Assembly: GCF_003111685.1 (NCBI RefSeq)
Contig: NZ_CP022189.1
Location: 1,690,001 to 1,754,000, forward strand
Direction of reading: 5' to 3'
From: Alloyangia pacifica
GTDB taxonomy: Bacteria > Pseudomonadota > Alphaproteobacteria > Rhodobacterales > Rhodobacteraceae
DNA: 64,000 nucleotides
Each line of letters begins with the position of its first letter. Position 1 is the stretch's first letter. Positions 1-8,428 of this stretch are shown piece after piece. Both the position numbers and the translations under genes were made by a program. The notes below the pieces were generated by a model, which saw only the letters and a list, made by a program, of their open reading frames with translations, was not told the origin of the DNA and did no database searches.

Positions 1-407
1 GCGTCGCTCAGCAGCTCTTCGAGGCCCGGCATGGGCTTCATCACCTGCACGCCGTTCTCCTGATCCGCCAGACCCTTGTCGATCTTCAGGAAGGGCACCA
101 CGCCGCGCTTTTCCCAAAGGTACTGGGCGGTCGGAAGACCCTCGATCTCGCCGCGCATGGTGCGCTCGAAGAGGATCGCGCCGAGCACCTTGTCATTGGT
201 AAAGTCGGGTGCAGTGATGATGCGCGTGCGCATCTTGTGGATCTCGCCGTACATCTCGGCTTCGCCGTTGTACTCGCTTTCCTCGACGCCGTACTGAAGC
301 AGCGCTTTGGGGGTCGAGCCGCCAGACTGGTCGAGCGCGGCGATGAAGCCCTTGCCCGTTGCCATCTGGTCTTTTTGCTTTGCAAAAACGGCCTTGTCCT
401 GTGCCAT
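1..407 (-). CDS. Class I fructose-bisphosphate aldolase (5' part, cut by window edge)
   Basis: Only the first 135 or so codons are present; the gene runs off the left edge. It would catalyse reversible cleavage of fructose 1,6-bisphosphate to dihydroxyacetone phosphate and glyceraldehyde 3-phosphate in the cytosol. The N-terminus reads [20 protein letters not shown], followed by [16 protein letters not shown] and later [12 protein letters not shown], the pattern I recognise from the bacterial class I (Schiff-base) aldolases of alphaproteobacteria. The Schiff-base lysine lies outside the window and cannot be checked. The start is ATG at 407, preceded by AGAGGATCTTCC as ribosome site. A TTAA-N7-TTAC sequence lies just upstream at 429-443 (see findings). 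Confidence 0.9.
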   Translation of the reverse strand, partial: MAQDKAVFAKQKDQMATGKGFIAALDQSGGSTPKALLQYGVEESEYNGEAEMYGEIHKMRTRIITAPDFTNDKVLGAILFERTMRGEIEGLPTAQYLWEKRGVVPFLKIDKGLADQENGVQVMKPMPGLEELLSD

Positions 408-509
408 GGAAGATCCTCTGTAAGATCGTTAAAATTGGATTACCAAAGACTTAGCCCAAGCCGCACGCATTGGGTAGCGCCAAGCGCGCGTTTATCGCTA
501 CCATTAGCG

Positions 510-1868
510 CTAGCGGGGCGAGATGCGCAGCCATATGCCGTCGCGCGCCCGCACCGTGAGAAAGGCCACCGGCTCCGGGGTCTTCCCGGGCACGATCTCC
601 AGCTTCAGGTCGCGCAGGATCAGCGAGAGCAGCAGCACCCCCTCGACCATGGCAAAGCCGGCCCCGGTGCAGACCCGCGGACCCGCGGAAAACGGCATGT
701 AGGCCTCTCGCGCGCAGTGCTTGCCATTCGCAGTGCCCCAACGGGCCGGGTCGAAGCCGTGGGGATTGTCCCAGAGCCTTTCGTGCCGGTGCTGGTGCCA
801 GGGGCTGAGCACCACCTGCGCGCCCTTCGGCAGATCGCGATCGCGAAATCGCTCGGGACAGGTGGTTTCGCGCACCATCATCGGCACCGGCGGGTAGAGC
901 CGCAGTGCCTCGCGGAAGACGTCGCGCGAGACGCGGAGCTTGGCGATATCGGCAAAGTCCGGCGTGTCGCCGAGCGCCTGCGCCTCCGAAGCGAGCCGCT
1001 CCTGCCACTCGGGATGCGCCGCCACCAGCCAAAGCGCCCAGGCCAGCGCCGAGGCCGAGGTCTCGTGCCCGGCAAGAAAGAAGATCGCCACCTGGTCGAC
1101 CATCTCCGAGGTGCTGAAGCGCGCGCCGGTCTGCGGGTCGGTGGTGGTCATGATCTTTGTCGCAAGATCATCTGGCGCGCGGCCCGCGGCGATCTCGGCC
1201 TGCCGCGCGGCGGTCAACTCGGTGATCAGCCCCCGGATGCGCCGCGCCGCCGATCGCGTCGAGCGGCGATGAAACCGCGGCATCCAGCGCGGCAGCGGCA
1301 GGAAGGCGGCAAGGTTCAGGATCGGCTGCGTGCGCTGGTAGGCGCGGAACGCGTGAAAAACCTCCTGCGCCACCGCGTGCTCGATCGGCAGCGAGAAAAG
1401 CGTGCGGAAGATCACGTCGGCGGCGGCGTGGCTGGTGTGTTCCTCGATCTCGACCTCGGCCCCCGCGCCGACCTCTGTCTTAAGCCGCGCCAGCGCCGCC
1501 TGCGCCGCCTGCCACATGGCCGGATAGGTCTCTTTCAGTCGCCCGCCCTCGAAGGCCGGGTCGATGATCCGGCGCTGCCGCTGCCAGGTCTCGCCATTGG
1601 TGAGGAATACCGAATTGCCCAGCAGCGGCCGCAGCCCCTCGGCGATGCGCCCGGACTTGGGGAAGTCCATGGGCCGGTCCCTCAGCACGGTCCTCACCAG
1701 CTCGGGCTGGTTGATCAAGTAGGAGCGGAAGAAGGGCGTGCGGAACTCGGCCATCCACGCCCGGTAGAGCCGGGAGGGCTGCGCCGACAGAAGGTCGGCC
1801 CGAAAGAGTTTCAGATAGCGCAGCAGCGAGACCTTGTCGGGACGGGATTTCGGCTTGGGGGGGATCAT
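510..1868 (-). CDS. Cytochrome P450 monooxygenase
   Basis: A 452-residue, apparently soluble P450. Visible hallmarks are the I-helix oxygen-activation motif AGHETSASAL, the K-helix ExxR in EALRLYPPVPM, and the heme-thiolate loop FSAGPRVCTG, with the axial cysteine at about residue 400. Substrate and redox partner cannot be read from the sequence, and no ferredoxin or ferredoxin reductase gene lies next to it. The start ATG (1868) overlaps the stop of the upstream hydrolase gene in an ATGA, so the two are probably translationally coupled and may act on the same substrate. An in-frame ORF extends further upstream but runs through the hydrolase coding sequence, so the ATGA start is preferred. 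Confidence 0.93.
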   Translation of the reverse strand: MIPPKPKSRPDKVSLLRYLKLFRADLLSAQPSRLYRAWMAEFRTPFFRSYLINQPELVRTVLRDRPMDFPKSGRIAEGLRPLLGNSVFLTNGETWQRQRRIIDPAFEGGRLKETYPAMWQAAQAALARLKTEVGAGAEVEIEEHTSHAAADVIFRTLFSLPIEHAVAQEVFHAFRAYQRTQPILNLAAFLPLPRWMPRFHRRSTRSAARRIRGLITELTAARQAEIAAGRAPDDLATKIMTTTDPQTGARFSTSEMVDQVAIFFLAGHETSASALAWALWLVAAHPEWQERLASEAQALGDTPDFADIAKLRVSRDVFREALRLYPPVPMMVRETTCPERFRDRDLPKGAQVVLSPWHQHRHERLWDNPHGFDPARWGTANGKHCAREAYMPFSAGPRVCTGAGFAMVEGVLLLSLILRDLKLEIVPGKTPEPVAFLTVRARDGIWLRISPR

Positions 1869-3115
1869 AAGGCGCGGGTTCCGGAGCCGGCGGGCTCGGT
1901 GGACGCAAACCGATTGACCGGCGTCTCCAGTCGGCTCGCCGAGGGCGGCCGCTGCGCGTAGCGCGCCGCCAGCGTCATCGGCCCGGCGGTGACGCGGAAA
2001 TAGTCGTAGTCCAGCGGCGCGTCGAAGGCGCAGAGATACTGGAAGTGCAGCCGGAAGAAGCGCCAGCGCAACTCCTTCCAGCGCGCCGGGCTGAGCGAGC
2101 GGGTGAACTGCGCCGAGAAGACCAGCGGCCACTGCTTGCCCTCGGGCGCCACACCCGAGACGGCCACCGGATCGCAGAGTGCAAAGGCGCAGCCATCTCC
2201 GGGCGCGGTGACATCGACCCATGTCAGCTCGGCCCGGGTCGAAAGATAGGCAAGGTCCGCCCGCAGCCGCCACGCCCCGCGCAGGAAGGAGACCATAGGC
2301 ACCACCTGCCCGAGGCTCAGGAAGGCCAGCTTCGGCCCCTCGGCGGACACCCTGCCCGACCGGATCAGATCGGCAAGGACCGACACCGCAAGATGCGCGC
2401 CCGAGCTGTGGCCGACCACCAGAACCTCATCGACATCCTTGCGCAGCGCCATCGCAATGGTCTCGCCGAACTGCGCCATTCGGGCCTCGAGCTCGGGCGG
2501 GGTCGCCCCCCGGTGACGGGCGGAATAGGCATAATCGTGCATGAGATAATAGGCGAAGAGCTTGCCGTCCTTGCGCTGGAACCAGCGCAGCAGCCCCCAG
2601 ATGGCCGCCAGCGCCAAGCCGCCACCGAGCAGCCGCGCCGCAGGACCGATCCAGGGCGCGGCGCGCACCGCCAGCGCGTAGACCGCCCATCCCGCGCAGA
2701 GCGCCAATGCCAGTTGCAGCAGCAGCATCCCCACCGGGTAGAGCGCCGCGATCACCGGCCCCTTGCGCAGCCGCATCAACCGGAAGAGCGCGCCAGTAGA
2801 GATATACTCCCACGCCGTGAGCAGAAGTTGCAGGTAGGTCGCGGGGACGGAATTCGACATGCTCGACCGGACGATGTCGGACCAGACCAGCACCTCGACA
2901 TCCGCCGCGACCTGCGCCCCGTCCATCTCGGCCTCGACGTGCCAGCCATAGGCGCCGCCGCCGGTCTTGGGGCTCAGCGACAGCGCATAGCCCGAGATCG
3001 CTGCCTGCGCCGCGCCCTCCTTGCGGTAGAGCTCGCGGTAGCGGCGCGGGTGAATGGGATCGTAGCCGGGGATGTAGAACACCCGCCTGCGCGCAACCCT
3101 GTCGCTGTCCCTCAT
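1865..3115 (-). CDS. Membrane protein with alpha/beta-hydrolase-like domain
   Basis: 416 residues. The middle (about residues 115-175) holds two hydrophobic segments, VGMLLLQLALALCAGWAVYA and LLGGGLALAAIWGLL, that look like transmembrane helices. After them comes VLVVGHSSGAHLAVSVLADL, a nucleophile-elbow-like GHSSG typical of serine hydrolases, then a hydrolase-like C-terminal half. The family is not one I can name. It ends in an ATGA overlap with the P450 start, so it is the first gene of a two-gene unit. A role in processing a lipophilic substrate for the P450 is inference only. The ATG at 3115 is the first good start. Confidence 0.75.
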   Translation of the reverse strand: MRDSDRVARRRVFYIPGYDPIHPRRYRELYRKEGAAQAAISGYALSLSPKTGGGAYGWHVEAEMDGAQVAADVEVLVWSDIVRSSMSNSVPATYLQLLLTAWEYISTGALFRLMRLRKGPVIAALYPVGMLLLQLALALCAGWAVYALAVRAAPWIGPAARLLGGGLALAAIWGLLRWFQRKDGKLFAYYLMHDYAYSARHRGATPPELEARMAQFGETIAMALRKDVDEVLVVGHSSGAHLAVSVLADLIRSGRVSAEGPKLAFLSLGQVVPMVSFLRGAWRLRADLAYLSTRAELTWVDVTAPGDGCAFALCDPVAVSGVAPEGKQWPLVFSAQFTRSLSPARWKELRWRFFRLHFQYLCAFDAPLDYDYFRVTAGPMTLAARYAQRPPSASRLETPVNRFASTEPAGSGTRAL

Positions 3116-3209
3116 ACCGGTGCCCTCGTTCCCCTGACCGGACGATGCCTGCGGCGGGCGCCAAGGGCAAGACGGTGGTGAAACGAGGCGGCGCGGGTGT
3201 GGCTCGGGA

Positions 3210-3962
3210 TCAGCCGAGCTGGCCGAGGGCCGGGAAGGTCTCGAGAAGCCAGAAGGAGAAGGCCGAGAAGGCGCCGGTCAGCAGCGCGAGGCCGACAACG
3301 ATGAGCAGCACGCCCATGATCCGCTCGATAGTCTTCATGTGGCGCTTGAGCCGGTTCATCAGCCCCATGGCACGGCTCAGGAAGATCGCCGCCAGCAGAA
3401 ACGGCAGCCCCAGACCGAGCGCGTAGACCCCCAGCAGTAGCGTTCCCCGGGCGACCGAGGCCTCGGTCGCGGCGAGCGACAGGATCGCGCCGAGCTGCGG
3501 GCCGATGCAGGGCGTCCAGCCGAAGGCGAAGGCCAGGCCCAGCAGGTAGGCGCCAAAAGCCGAGCCGCCCGCCTCGCCCGCGTCCAGCCGCGCCTCGCGG
3601 TCGAGGAAGGGAATGCGGAAGACATGCAGGAAATGCAGCCCGAAGACGATCACCACCACACCCGAGATCCGCGCCAGAAGGATCTGGTTCTGCAAGAAGA
3701 AGGTGCCGAGCCAGGAGGCGGTGAAGCCCAGCAGGATAAAGACAGTCGACAGCCCCAGCACGAAAAAGAGAGCCGCGATGAAGGCGCGCCAGCGGGCGCT
3801 GCCTCCGGCCTGCATCTCCTGCAGCGACACGCCCGACATGAAGGCGAGATAGGGCGGCACGATGGGCAGAACGCAGGGGCTCAGGAACGAGATAACCCCC
3901 CCGAAAAGCGCCACGATCATGGCAGGGAGCAGGCTTGCGTCGATGATCTCGATTCCGAACAT
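3210..3962 (-). CDS. ccdA: CcdA/DsbD-like cytochrome c biogenesis membrane protein
   Basis: 250 residues with about six hydrophobic helices. The signature SFLSPCVLPIVPPYLAFMSG comes early and WTPCIGP in the second half: the two conserved cysteine-proline sites that carry reducing equivalents across the membrane in CcdA/DsbD proteins. Such proteins pass electrons from thioredoxin to periplasmic thiol carriers for c-type cytochrome maturation, and two cytochrome c genes lie elsewhere in the window. The start ATG at 3962 is preceded by GGAGGGC. A longer in-frame ORF extends upstream, but its extra residues are low-complexity antisense of rne, so the shorter start is used. Confidence 0.9.
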   Translation of the reverse strand: MFGIEIIDASLLPAMIVALFGGVISFLSPCVLPIVPPYLAFMSGVSLQEMQAGGSARWRAFIAALFFVLGLSTVFILLGFTASWLGTFFLQNQILLARISGVVVIVFGLHFLHVFRIPFLDREARLDAGEAGGSAFGAYLLGLAFAFGWTPCIGPQLGAILSLAATEASVARGTLLLGVYALGLGLPFLLAAIFLSRAMGLMNRLKRHMKTIERIMGVLLIVVGLALLTGAFSAFSFWLLETFPALGQLG

Positions 3963-4095
3963 GCCCTCCGAATAGGCGATCAGGCGCGCCTCGTCACGCG
4001 GCAGCGCCTCACGTCTGCGTTCCCCGGCTGAAATGATGTGCGCGGGCCACGCCCCGCCCGCGCCGCCCGCCCCGCAAGCGACGGTTCCTGAACGC

Positions 4096-4127
4096 AAAAC
4101 GCCCCGGCGCTCGGGCCGGGGCGTTTT
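4096..4127 (-). terminator. Intrinsic terminator downstream of rne
   Basis: A perfect 13-bp inverted repeat, AAAACGCCCCGGC paired with GCCGGGGCGTTTT, with a 6-nt loop (4109-4114). The A and T tracts at its two ends make it look usable in both directions. It lies just after the rne stop on the minus strand and before ccdA. Confidence 0.85.
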
Positions 4128-4149
4128 CTCTAGCTCTGTCGGCGGGGCC

Positions 4150-7002
4150 TCAGCGGCTCCACCAGCCCCTGCGCTTGGGCTTGGACGCGTCGTCCGCCTC
4201 GGCGGCGACGGGCTCCGGGGTGCGCTCGGGCTCGGGCTCGGCCTTGGCCTCCTCGGCGACGGGCACTTCAGCGACCTCTTGAGCCACCTCGTCGGCAACC
4301 GGGGCATCGCCCTCGGTTTCGACCGGGGTGTCCTTGGACGTTTCCGCGGCGGCCTCTGCAGGCGCCTCAGCGACCGGTGCATTGACGGCGGTTTCGGTCA
4401 CCTCTGCGGGCGCAGCCGCCTCTTCGGCAACCGGTTGTTCCACCGGTGTCTCTGCGGGGGCCTCGGCTTCGACAGGCGCTTCCACCGCAGCTTCGACCAC
4501 ACCCGGTTCGGGCTGGGCTTCGACCGGGGTTTCAGCCGGCGCTTCCTCAGCGGCGACCACGGTCACCTCGGGCTCGGCCTTCTTTCGGCTGCGCGAGCGG
4601 CGGGTCCGCTTGGGCTTCTCGGCGGACGCCTCCTCGGCGGCGGGAGCATCCGCGGCTTCGGCTTGAGCCGGAGCCTCTGCCGGAGTTTCTGGCGCAGCCT
4701 CGGCGACCTCCTCGGCGGCCACTTGGCGCACCGCTTCGCCGTGCGCCTCGGGCTTGGCCTCGCTGTTGCCCTCGTCGTCAGCACCGGTCTCGTCGCCGTT
4801 CTGACCATCCCGGTTCTTCGACCGCGAGCGGCGGCGGCGGCGGCGGCGCTTCTTGGGCTTGCCGTCGGAATCCTCGTCGCTGGACCCATTGTCGCCGGAC
4901 CCATTGTCGCTGTCGGTCTCGGACTGTGCCTTGGCTTCGGCCTCCGCCTCGATCAGTTCCTCGTCCTCGTCTTCCTCGCCGGGGTAATCCTCGTCGACTT
5001 GGTCCATGAGCGAGGCGGTCGCCGAGACCACCGGCGCAACCACTTCGGGCACGTTGCGCGTCGCGGTCTTGAACTTCTCCATCGAGAAGTCGGGGCTGAC
5101 GAGATGCGTGTCCCCCTCGATGCGCACGGCCATGCCGTAGCGCGCCTCGATCTGGGCGACGTGTTCGCGCTTTTGGTTCATCAGGTAGTTGGCGATGCCC
5201 ACCGGGCATTTCACCAGCACCTCGCGGGAGCGGCGGCGCACGCCCTCTTCCTCGATCTGGCGCAGGATGTTCAGCGCCATGTTGTCATCCGAGCGGATCA
5301 GGCCGGTGCCGTGGCAGGCCGCGCAGGGCTGCGTGGTGGCCTCGATCATGCCCGGGCGCAGGCGCTGGCGCGACATCTCGAGAAGGCCGAAGCCCGAGAT
5401 GCGGCCGACCTGGATGCGGGCGCGGTCGGTCTTGAGCTTGTCCTTCAGCTTCTTCTCGACGGCGGCGTTGTTCTTGCGCTCTTCCATGTCGATGAAGTCG
5501 ATGACGATGAGGCCGGCAAGGTCGCGCAGACGCAGCTGGCGCGCCACTTCTTCGGCGGCCTCCAGGTTGGTCTTCAGCGCGGTCTCCTCGATCGAGCCTT
5601 CCTTGGTGGCCCGGCCCGAGTTCACGTCGATCGCCACCAGCGCCTCGGTGACGCCGATCACGATGTAGCCGCCGGATTTCAGCTGCACGGTCGGGTTGAA
5701 CATGCCGCCGAGGTAGGTCTCGACCTGGTAGCGCGCGAAGAGCGGCATCGGGTCGAGGTAGTGCTTCACGTTCTTCGCGTGGGACGGCATGATCATCTTC
5801 ATGAAGTCCTTGGCGTTGCGGTAGCCGCGCTCGCCTTCCACGTGCACCTCGTCGATCTCGCGGTTGTAGAGGTCGCGGATCGAGCGCTTAATGAGATCGC
5901 CCTCTTCGTAGATTTTCGCGGGCGCCACCGATTGCAGCGTCAGCTCGCGGATCTGCTCCCAGAGGCGTTGCAGGTATTCGTAGTCGCGCTTGATCTCGGT
6001 CTTGGTGCGCTTGGCGCCGGCGGTCCGGATGATCAGCCCCGCGCCTTTCGGCACGTCGATGCTCTGCGCGATCTCCTTCAGCTTCGAGCGGTCGGCAGCA
6101 TTGGTGATCTTGCGCGAGATGCCACCGCCACGGGCGGTGTTCGGCATCAGCACGCAGTAGCGACCGGCGAGCGACAGATAGGTGGTCAGCGCCGCGCCCT
6201 TGTTGCCGCGCTCTTCCTTGACGACCTGCACCAGCAGGATCTGGCGGACCTTGATCACTTCCTGGATCTTGTACTTCCGCGCCCGCGGCTTGCGCGCCGG
6301 GCGGATGTCTTCCTCGGTGTCGTCGTCGGCGACGGACTCGATGCTATCATCCGACTTCGCCGCGTCGAGCTCGTGGTCATCGTCCTGATCGTCGGCCTCG
6401 GGCGCTTCGTCCGGCGCCTTGAGATCGGTCTCTTCGGCGACGGGCTCCTCGACCGGGGTTTCGGCCACGGTTTCCATCGGCGACAGACCTTCGTCGTCGC
6501 GCGTGTCGAGAACATCATCCCCGAGGTCGATGGTTTCCATGCCCGAGATGCCCTCGGACACGTCGCCCGAGACCTCTTCCGAGACTTCGCCGGTGACCAG
6601 CTTGTCGCCGGTGCTCGCCTGCTCCGCCTTGCTGCGCGAGCGCGAGCGGCGGGTGCGCGACCGCGCGTTCTTCGAGCGCGACTTTTCCTTGTCGTCCTCG
6701 TCCTCTTCGGCCGCCAGAGCAGCCTCTTCCTCCATCAGCGCCTGACGGTCGGCAACGGGGATCTGGTAGTAGTCGGGATGGATTTCCGAGAAGGCGAGGA
6801 AGCCGTGGCGGTTTCCGCCGTAATCCACGAAGGCTGCCTGCAGCGAGGGCTCGACCCTGGTGACTTTCGCCAGGTAGATATTGCCTGCTAGCTGGCGCTT
6901 GTTTTCCGATTCAAAATCGAATTCCTCGACCTTGTTTCCGTCGACCACCACAACGCGGGTCTCTTCCGCGTGGGTGGCATCGATGAGCATTTTCTTTGCC
7001 AT
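4150..7002 (-). CDS. rne: Ribonuclease E
   Basis: 950 residues. It is the endoribonuclease that starts bulk mRNA decay and processes rRNA, and it scaffolds the degradosome. The N-terminus MAKKMLIDATHAEETRVVVV leads into an S1 domain, interrupted at about residues 90-243 by a very acidic and Ser/Arg-rich insertion before S1 resumes at YKIQEVIKVRQILLVQ. The catalytic metal region is LAGLIVIDFIDMEE, and the zinc-link CxxC is seen as PCAACHGTG. The C-terminal third is low-complexity Ala/Glu/Pro with an arginine-rich patch (KPKKRRRRRRR), as expected for the unstructured scaffold. The in-frame extension above ATG 7002 is untranslated leader. Such inserts occur in alphaproteobacterial RNase E. Confidence 0.97.
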   Translation of the reverse strand: MAKKMLIDATHAEETRVVVVDGNKVEEFDFESENKRQLAGNIYLAKVTRVEPSLQAAFVDYGGNRHGFLAFSEIHPDYYQIPVADRQALMEEEAALAAEEDEDDKEKSRSKNARSRTRRSRSRSKAEQASTGDKLVTGEVSEEVSGDVSEGISGMETIDLGDDVLDTRDDEGLSPMETVAETPVEEPVAEETDLKAPDEAPEADDQDDDHELDAAKSDDSIESVADDDTEEDIRPARKPRARKYKIQEVIKVRQILLVQVVKEERGNKGAALTTYLSLAGRYCVLMPNTARGGGISRKITNAADRSKLKEIAQSIDVPKGAGLIIRTAGAKRTKTEIKRDYEYLQRLWEQIRELTLQSVAPAKIYEEGDLIKRSIRDLYNREIDEVHVEGERGYRNAKDFMKMIMPSHAKNVKHYLDPMPLFARYQVETYLGGMFNPTVQLKSGGYIVIGVTEALVAIDVNSGRATKEGSIEETALKTNLEAAEEVARQLRLRDLAGLIVIDFIDMEERKNNAAVEKKLKDKLKTDRARIQVGRISGFGLLEMSRQRLRPGMIEATTQPCAACHGTGLIRSDDNMALNILRQIEEEGVRRRSREVLVKCPVGIANYLMNQKREHVAQIEARYGMAVRIEGDTHLVSPDFSMEKFKTATRNVPEVVAPVVSATASLMDQVDEDYPGEEDEDEELIEAEAEAKAQSETDSDNGSGDNGSSDEDSDGKPKKRRRRRRRSRSKNRDGQNGDETGADDEGNSEAKPEAHGEAVRQVAAEEVAEAAPETPAEAPAQAEAADAPAAEEASAEKPKRTRRSRSRKKAEPEVTVVAAEEAPAETPVEAQPEPGVVEAAVEAPVEAEAPAETPVEQPVAEEAAAPAEVTETAVNAPVAEAPAEAAAETSKDTPVETEGDAPVADEVAQEVAEVPVAEEAKAEPEPERTPEPVAAEADDASKPKRRGWWSR

Positions 7003-7355
7003 GTTTTCCGTGTGCACGGCACATGCGCCAGAAACCCGGGCGGAGCCGGGCTGCGAGGTGATGTGGCGTGGCTTGTCTGGGCGGTGAGCGGCGCGCAGGC
7101 ACGGGAAGACAATCTGTCTTCGCCCAGGTGCCTGATCTGCGTCGCGCGCTTCATCGCGGTTCTTCTCCGACACCGTCAGGGCGAAACGCCTCGCGGTGCC
7201 TTGTTGCGGCCCGTCGCCTTGGGCGGTCCGGGCAATGTGCTTGGCCTTGCGGCCTGATCGGTCTGCCCGGGGTCCTGTGGCGGACGGCTCCGAAGCAGCG
7301 AAACTCTTTGGCACAGTGTCACGCGGATGGCGCAAAACCCACTGGCCTAATGGGT

Positions 7356-7385
7356 ACCATAGGGGAATCGCCGCCCCAATGACAA
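7356..7385 (-). promoter_or_regulatory. Candidate rne promoter
   Basis: Read on the minus strand, TTGTCA (7385-7380) and TATGGT (7361-7356) are separated by 18 bases, a reasonable sigma-70-type match. Transcription from here would give an rne leader of roughly 345 nt, in keeping with the long autoregulatory leaders known for rne in other bacteria. No experimental support is visible. Confidence 0.45.
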
Positions 7386-7507
7386 TATGGAATGTGACGG
7401 CTGCATGATTTCATCCACAGGGCTGCCGCCATCTCGCGCGGTCGCGGCGCCCCGCCTTAGACACCCGCCCTGCCCGCCGCGGACCCCGGTGATCCCGCCC
7501 GCGCATT

Positions 7508-7521
7508 TTTGGTATACCACA
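7508..7521. promoter_or_regulatory. UxuR/ExuR-like GntR operator before the aldolase gene
   Basis: The 10-bp palindrome TGGTATACCA occupies 7510-7519 within TTTTTGGTATACCACATC. This is the core of the hexuronate-type FCD/GntR operators (AAATTGGTATACCAATTT in E. coli UxuR/ExuR). TTGACC at 7526-7531 immediately downstream could be a -35 element. The site lies about 90 bp before the start of the HpaI/GarL-type aldolase gene. Confidence 0.5.
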
Positions 7522-7606
7522 TCTATTGACCTTGCGTCGCGCTGCGTATTCAACTCGGCCCGACCTGCCCCGGACACATCGCCGCGGCACAGACGAGGAG
7601 AACTTC

Positions 7607-8425
7607 ATGACCGGAAGAAACAGGCTCAAGGCGCGGCTCAGGGCCGGAGAAACGGTCACCGCGGCCTGGTTCGAGCTGGGCTCGCCCGAGGTGGCCGAGC
7701 TGCTGGTCTACAGCGGCTGGGACGTGCTGGTGATCGATTGCGAGCATGGCTCGGCGGGGCTCGAGGCGGGGTTGAACCTGCTGCGCGCAGTCGAGGGGGC
7801 CGGCGGCGAGGCGGTGATCCGCGTGCCCGACGCATCCGAGGCGACGCTGAAGCGCGCGCTCGACCGCGGCGCCCGCTCGATCATGGTGCCGATGGTGCAT
7901 ACCGCCGAGATGGCGCGCGAGATCGCTTCCTACTGCCTCTATGCGCCGCGCGGACGGCGGGGCTACGCCGCCCCCATCGTACGGGCCACCAACTGGGGCA
8001 ACCTGCCCGGCTATGGTGCCACCGCGCATGAAGAGCTGCTGCTGATGGCGCAGGTCGAGCATGTGGACACGGTGGCGGAAGTCGCCGAGATCGCCAAGGT
8101 CGAGGGCATCGACATGGCCTTCGTCGGCCCAAACGATTTCGCCGCCTCCATGGGCCTGCTCGAGCAGACCGAGCACCCCGACGTCCGCGCCAAGATCGCC
8201 GAAGCGGAAAAGGCGGCGCTCGACGGCGGGCTTCTGCTCGGCACGATCACCGGCGTCGCTGGTCCGGGCCGAGGCTACGGCGAGCTGCGCGAGGCGGGGT
8301 ATCGCTTCATCGTCGGCCCGAACGACGTTGGCCTTCTGGCCGGGGCCGCCCGTGCCGCAAAGGCGCAGGCCGCCGACGCGCTTGGCGAGGCGGCACCAGA
8401 GACCGCCCCGCGCGCGAGCTACTGA
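7607..8425 (+). CDS. HpcH/HpaI-family aldolase (2-dehydro-3-deoxyglucarate aldolase type)
   Basis: 272 residues of a class II, metal-dependent pyruvate aldolase. Family marks include VIDCEHGSAGLE near the N-terminus, RGARSIMVPMVHTAEMA, the substrate loop APRGRRGYAAPIVRATNWG, and VGPNDFAASMG. GarL and HpaI cleave 2-keto-3-deoxy acids to pyruvate and an aldehyde. The convergent neighbour is a GarR-like reductase that could take the tartronate semialdehyde made by GarL, so a sugar-acid role is plausible, but HpaI-type specificity cannot be excluded. The start is ATG at 7607 with GAGGAG six bases upstream; an in-frame ORF upstream lacks a ribosome site. It stops 3 bp from the stop of the reductase gene. 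Confidence 0.88.
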   Translation: MTGRNRLKARLRAGETVTAAWFELGSPEVAELLVYSGWDVLVIDCEHGSAGLEAGLNLLRAVEGAGGEAVIRVPDASEATLKRALDRGARSIMVPMVHTAEMAREIASYCLYAPRGRRGYAAPIVRATNWGNLPGYGATAHEELLLMAQVEHVDTVAEVAEIAKVEGIDMAFVGPNDFAASMGLLEQTEHPDVRAKIAEAEKAALDGGLLLGTITGVAGPGRGYGELREAGYRFIVGPNDVGLLAGAARAAKAQAADALGEAAPETAPRASY

Positions 8426-8428
8426 GGC

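Larger units (their letters stand above)
7003..7606. other. Gene-free divergent region between rne and the aldolase
   Basis: About 600 bases without a credible gene. The rne-proximal part (7003 to about 7349) is probably a long rne 5' untranslated leader. The rest holds the rne promoter candidate and the promoter/operator region of the plus-strand aldolase gene. The small ORFs here have no family resemblance or ribosome sites. Confidence 0.6.

Noticed and set aside
237..1961. 574-residue plus-strand ORF opposite the P450
   Set aside because: Arg/Pro/His-rich, no domain, and fully antisense to a P450 with intact motifs; a GC-rich shadow ORF.
4033..6891. 952-residue plus-strand ORF opposite rne
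   Set aside because: Low-complexity composition mirroring the Ala/Glu repeats of RNase E; no ribosome site or family match.
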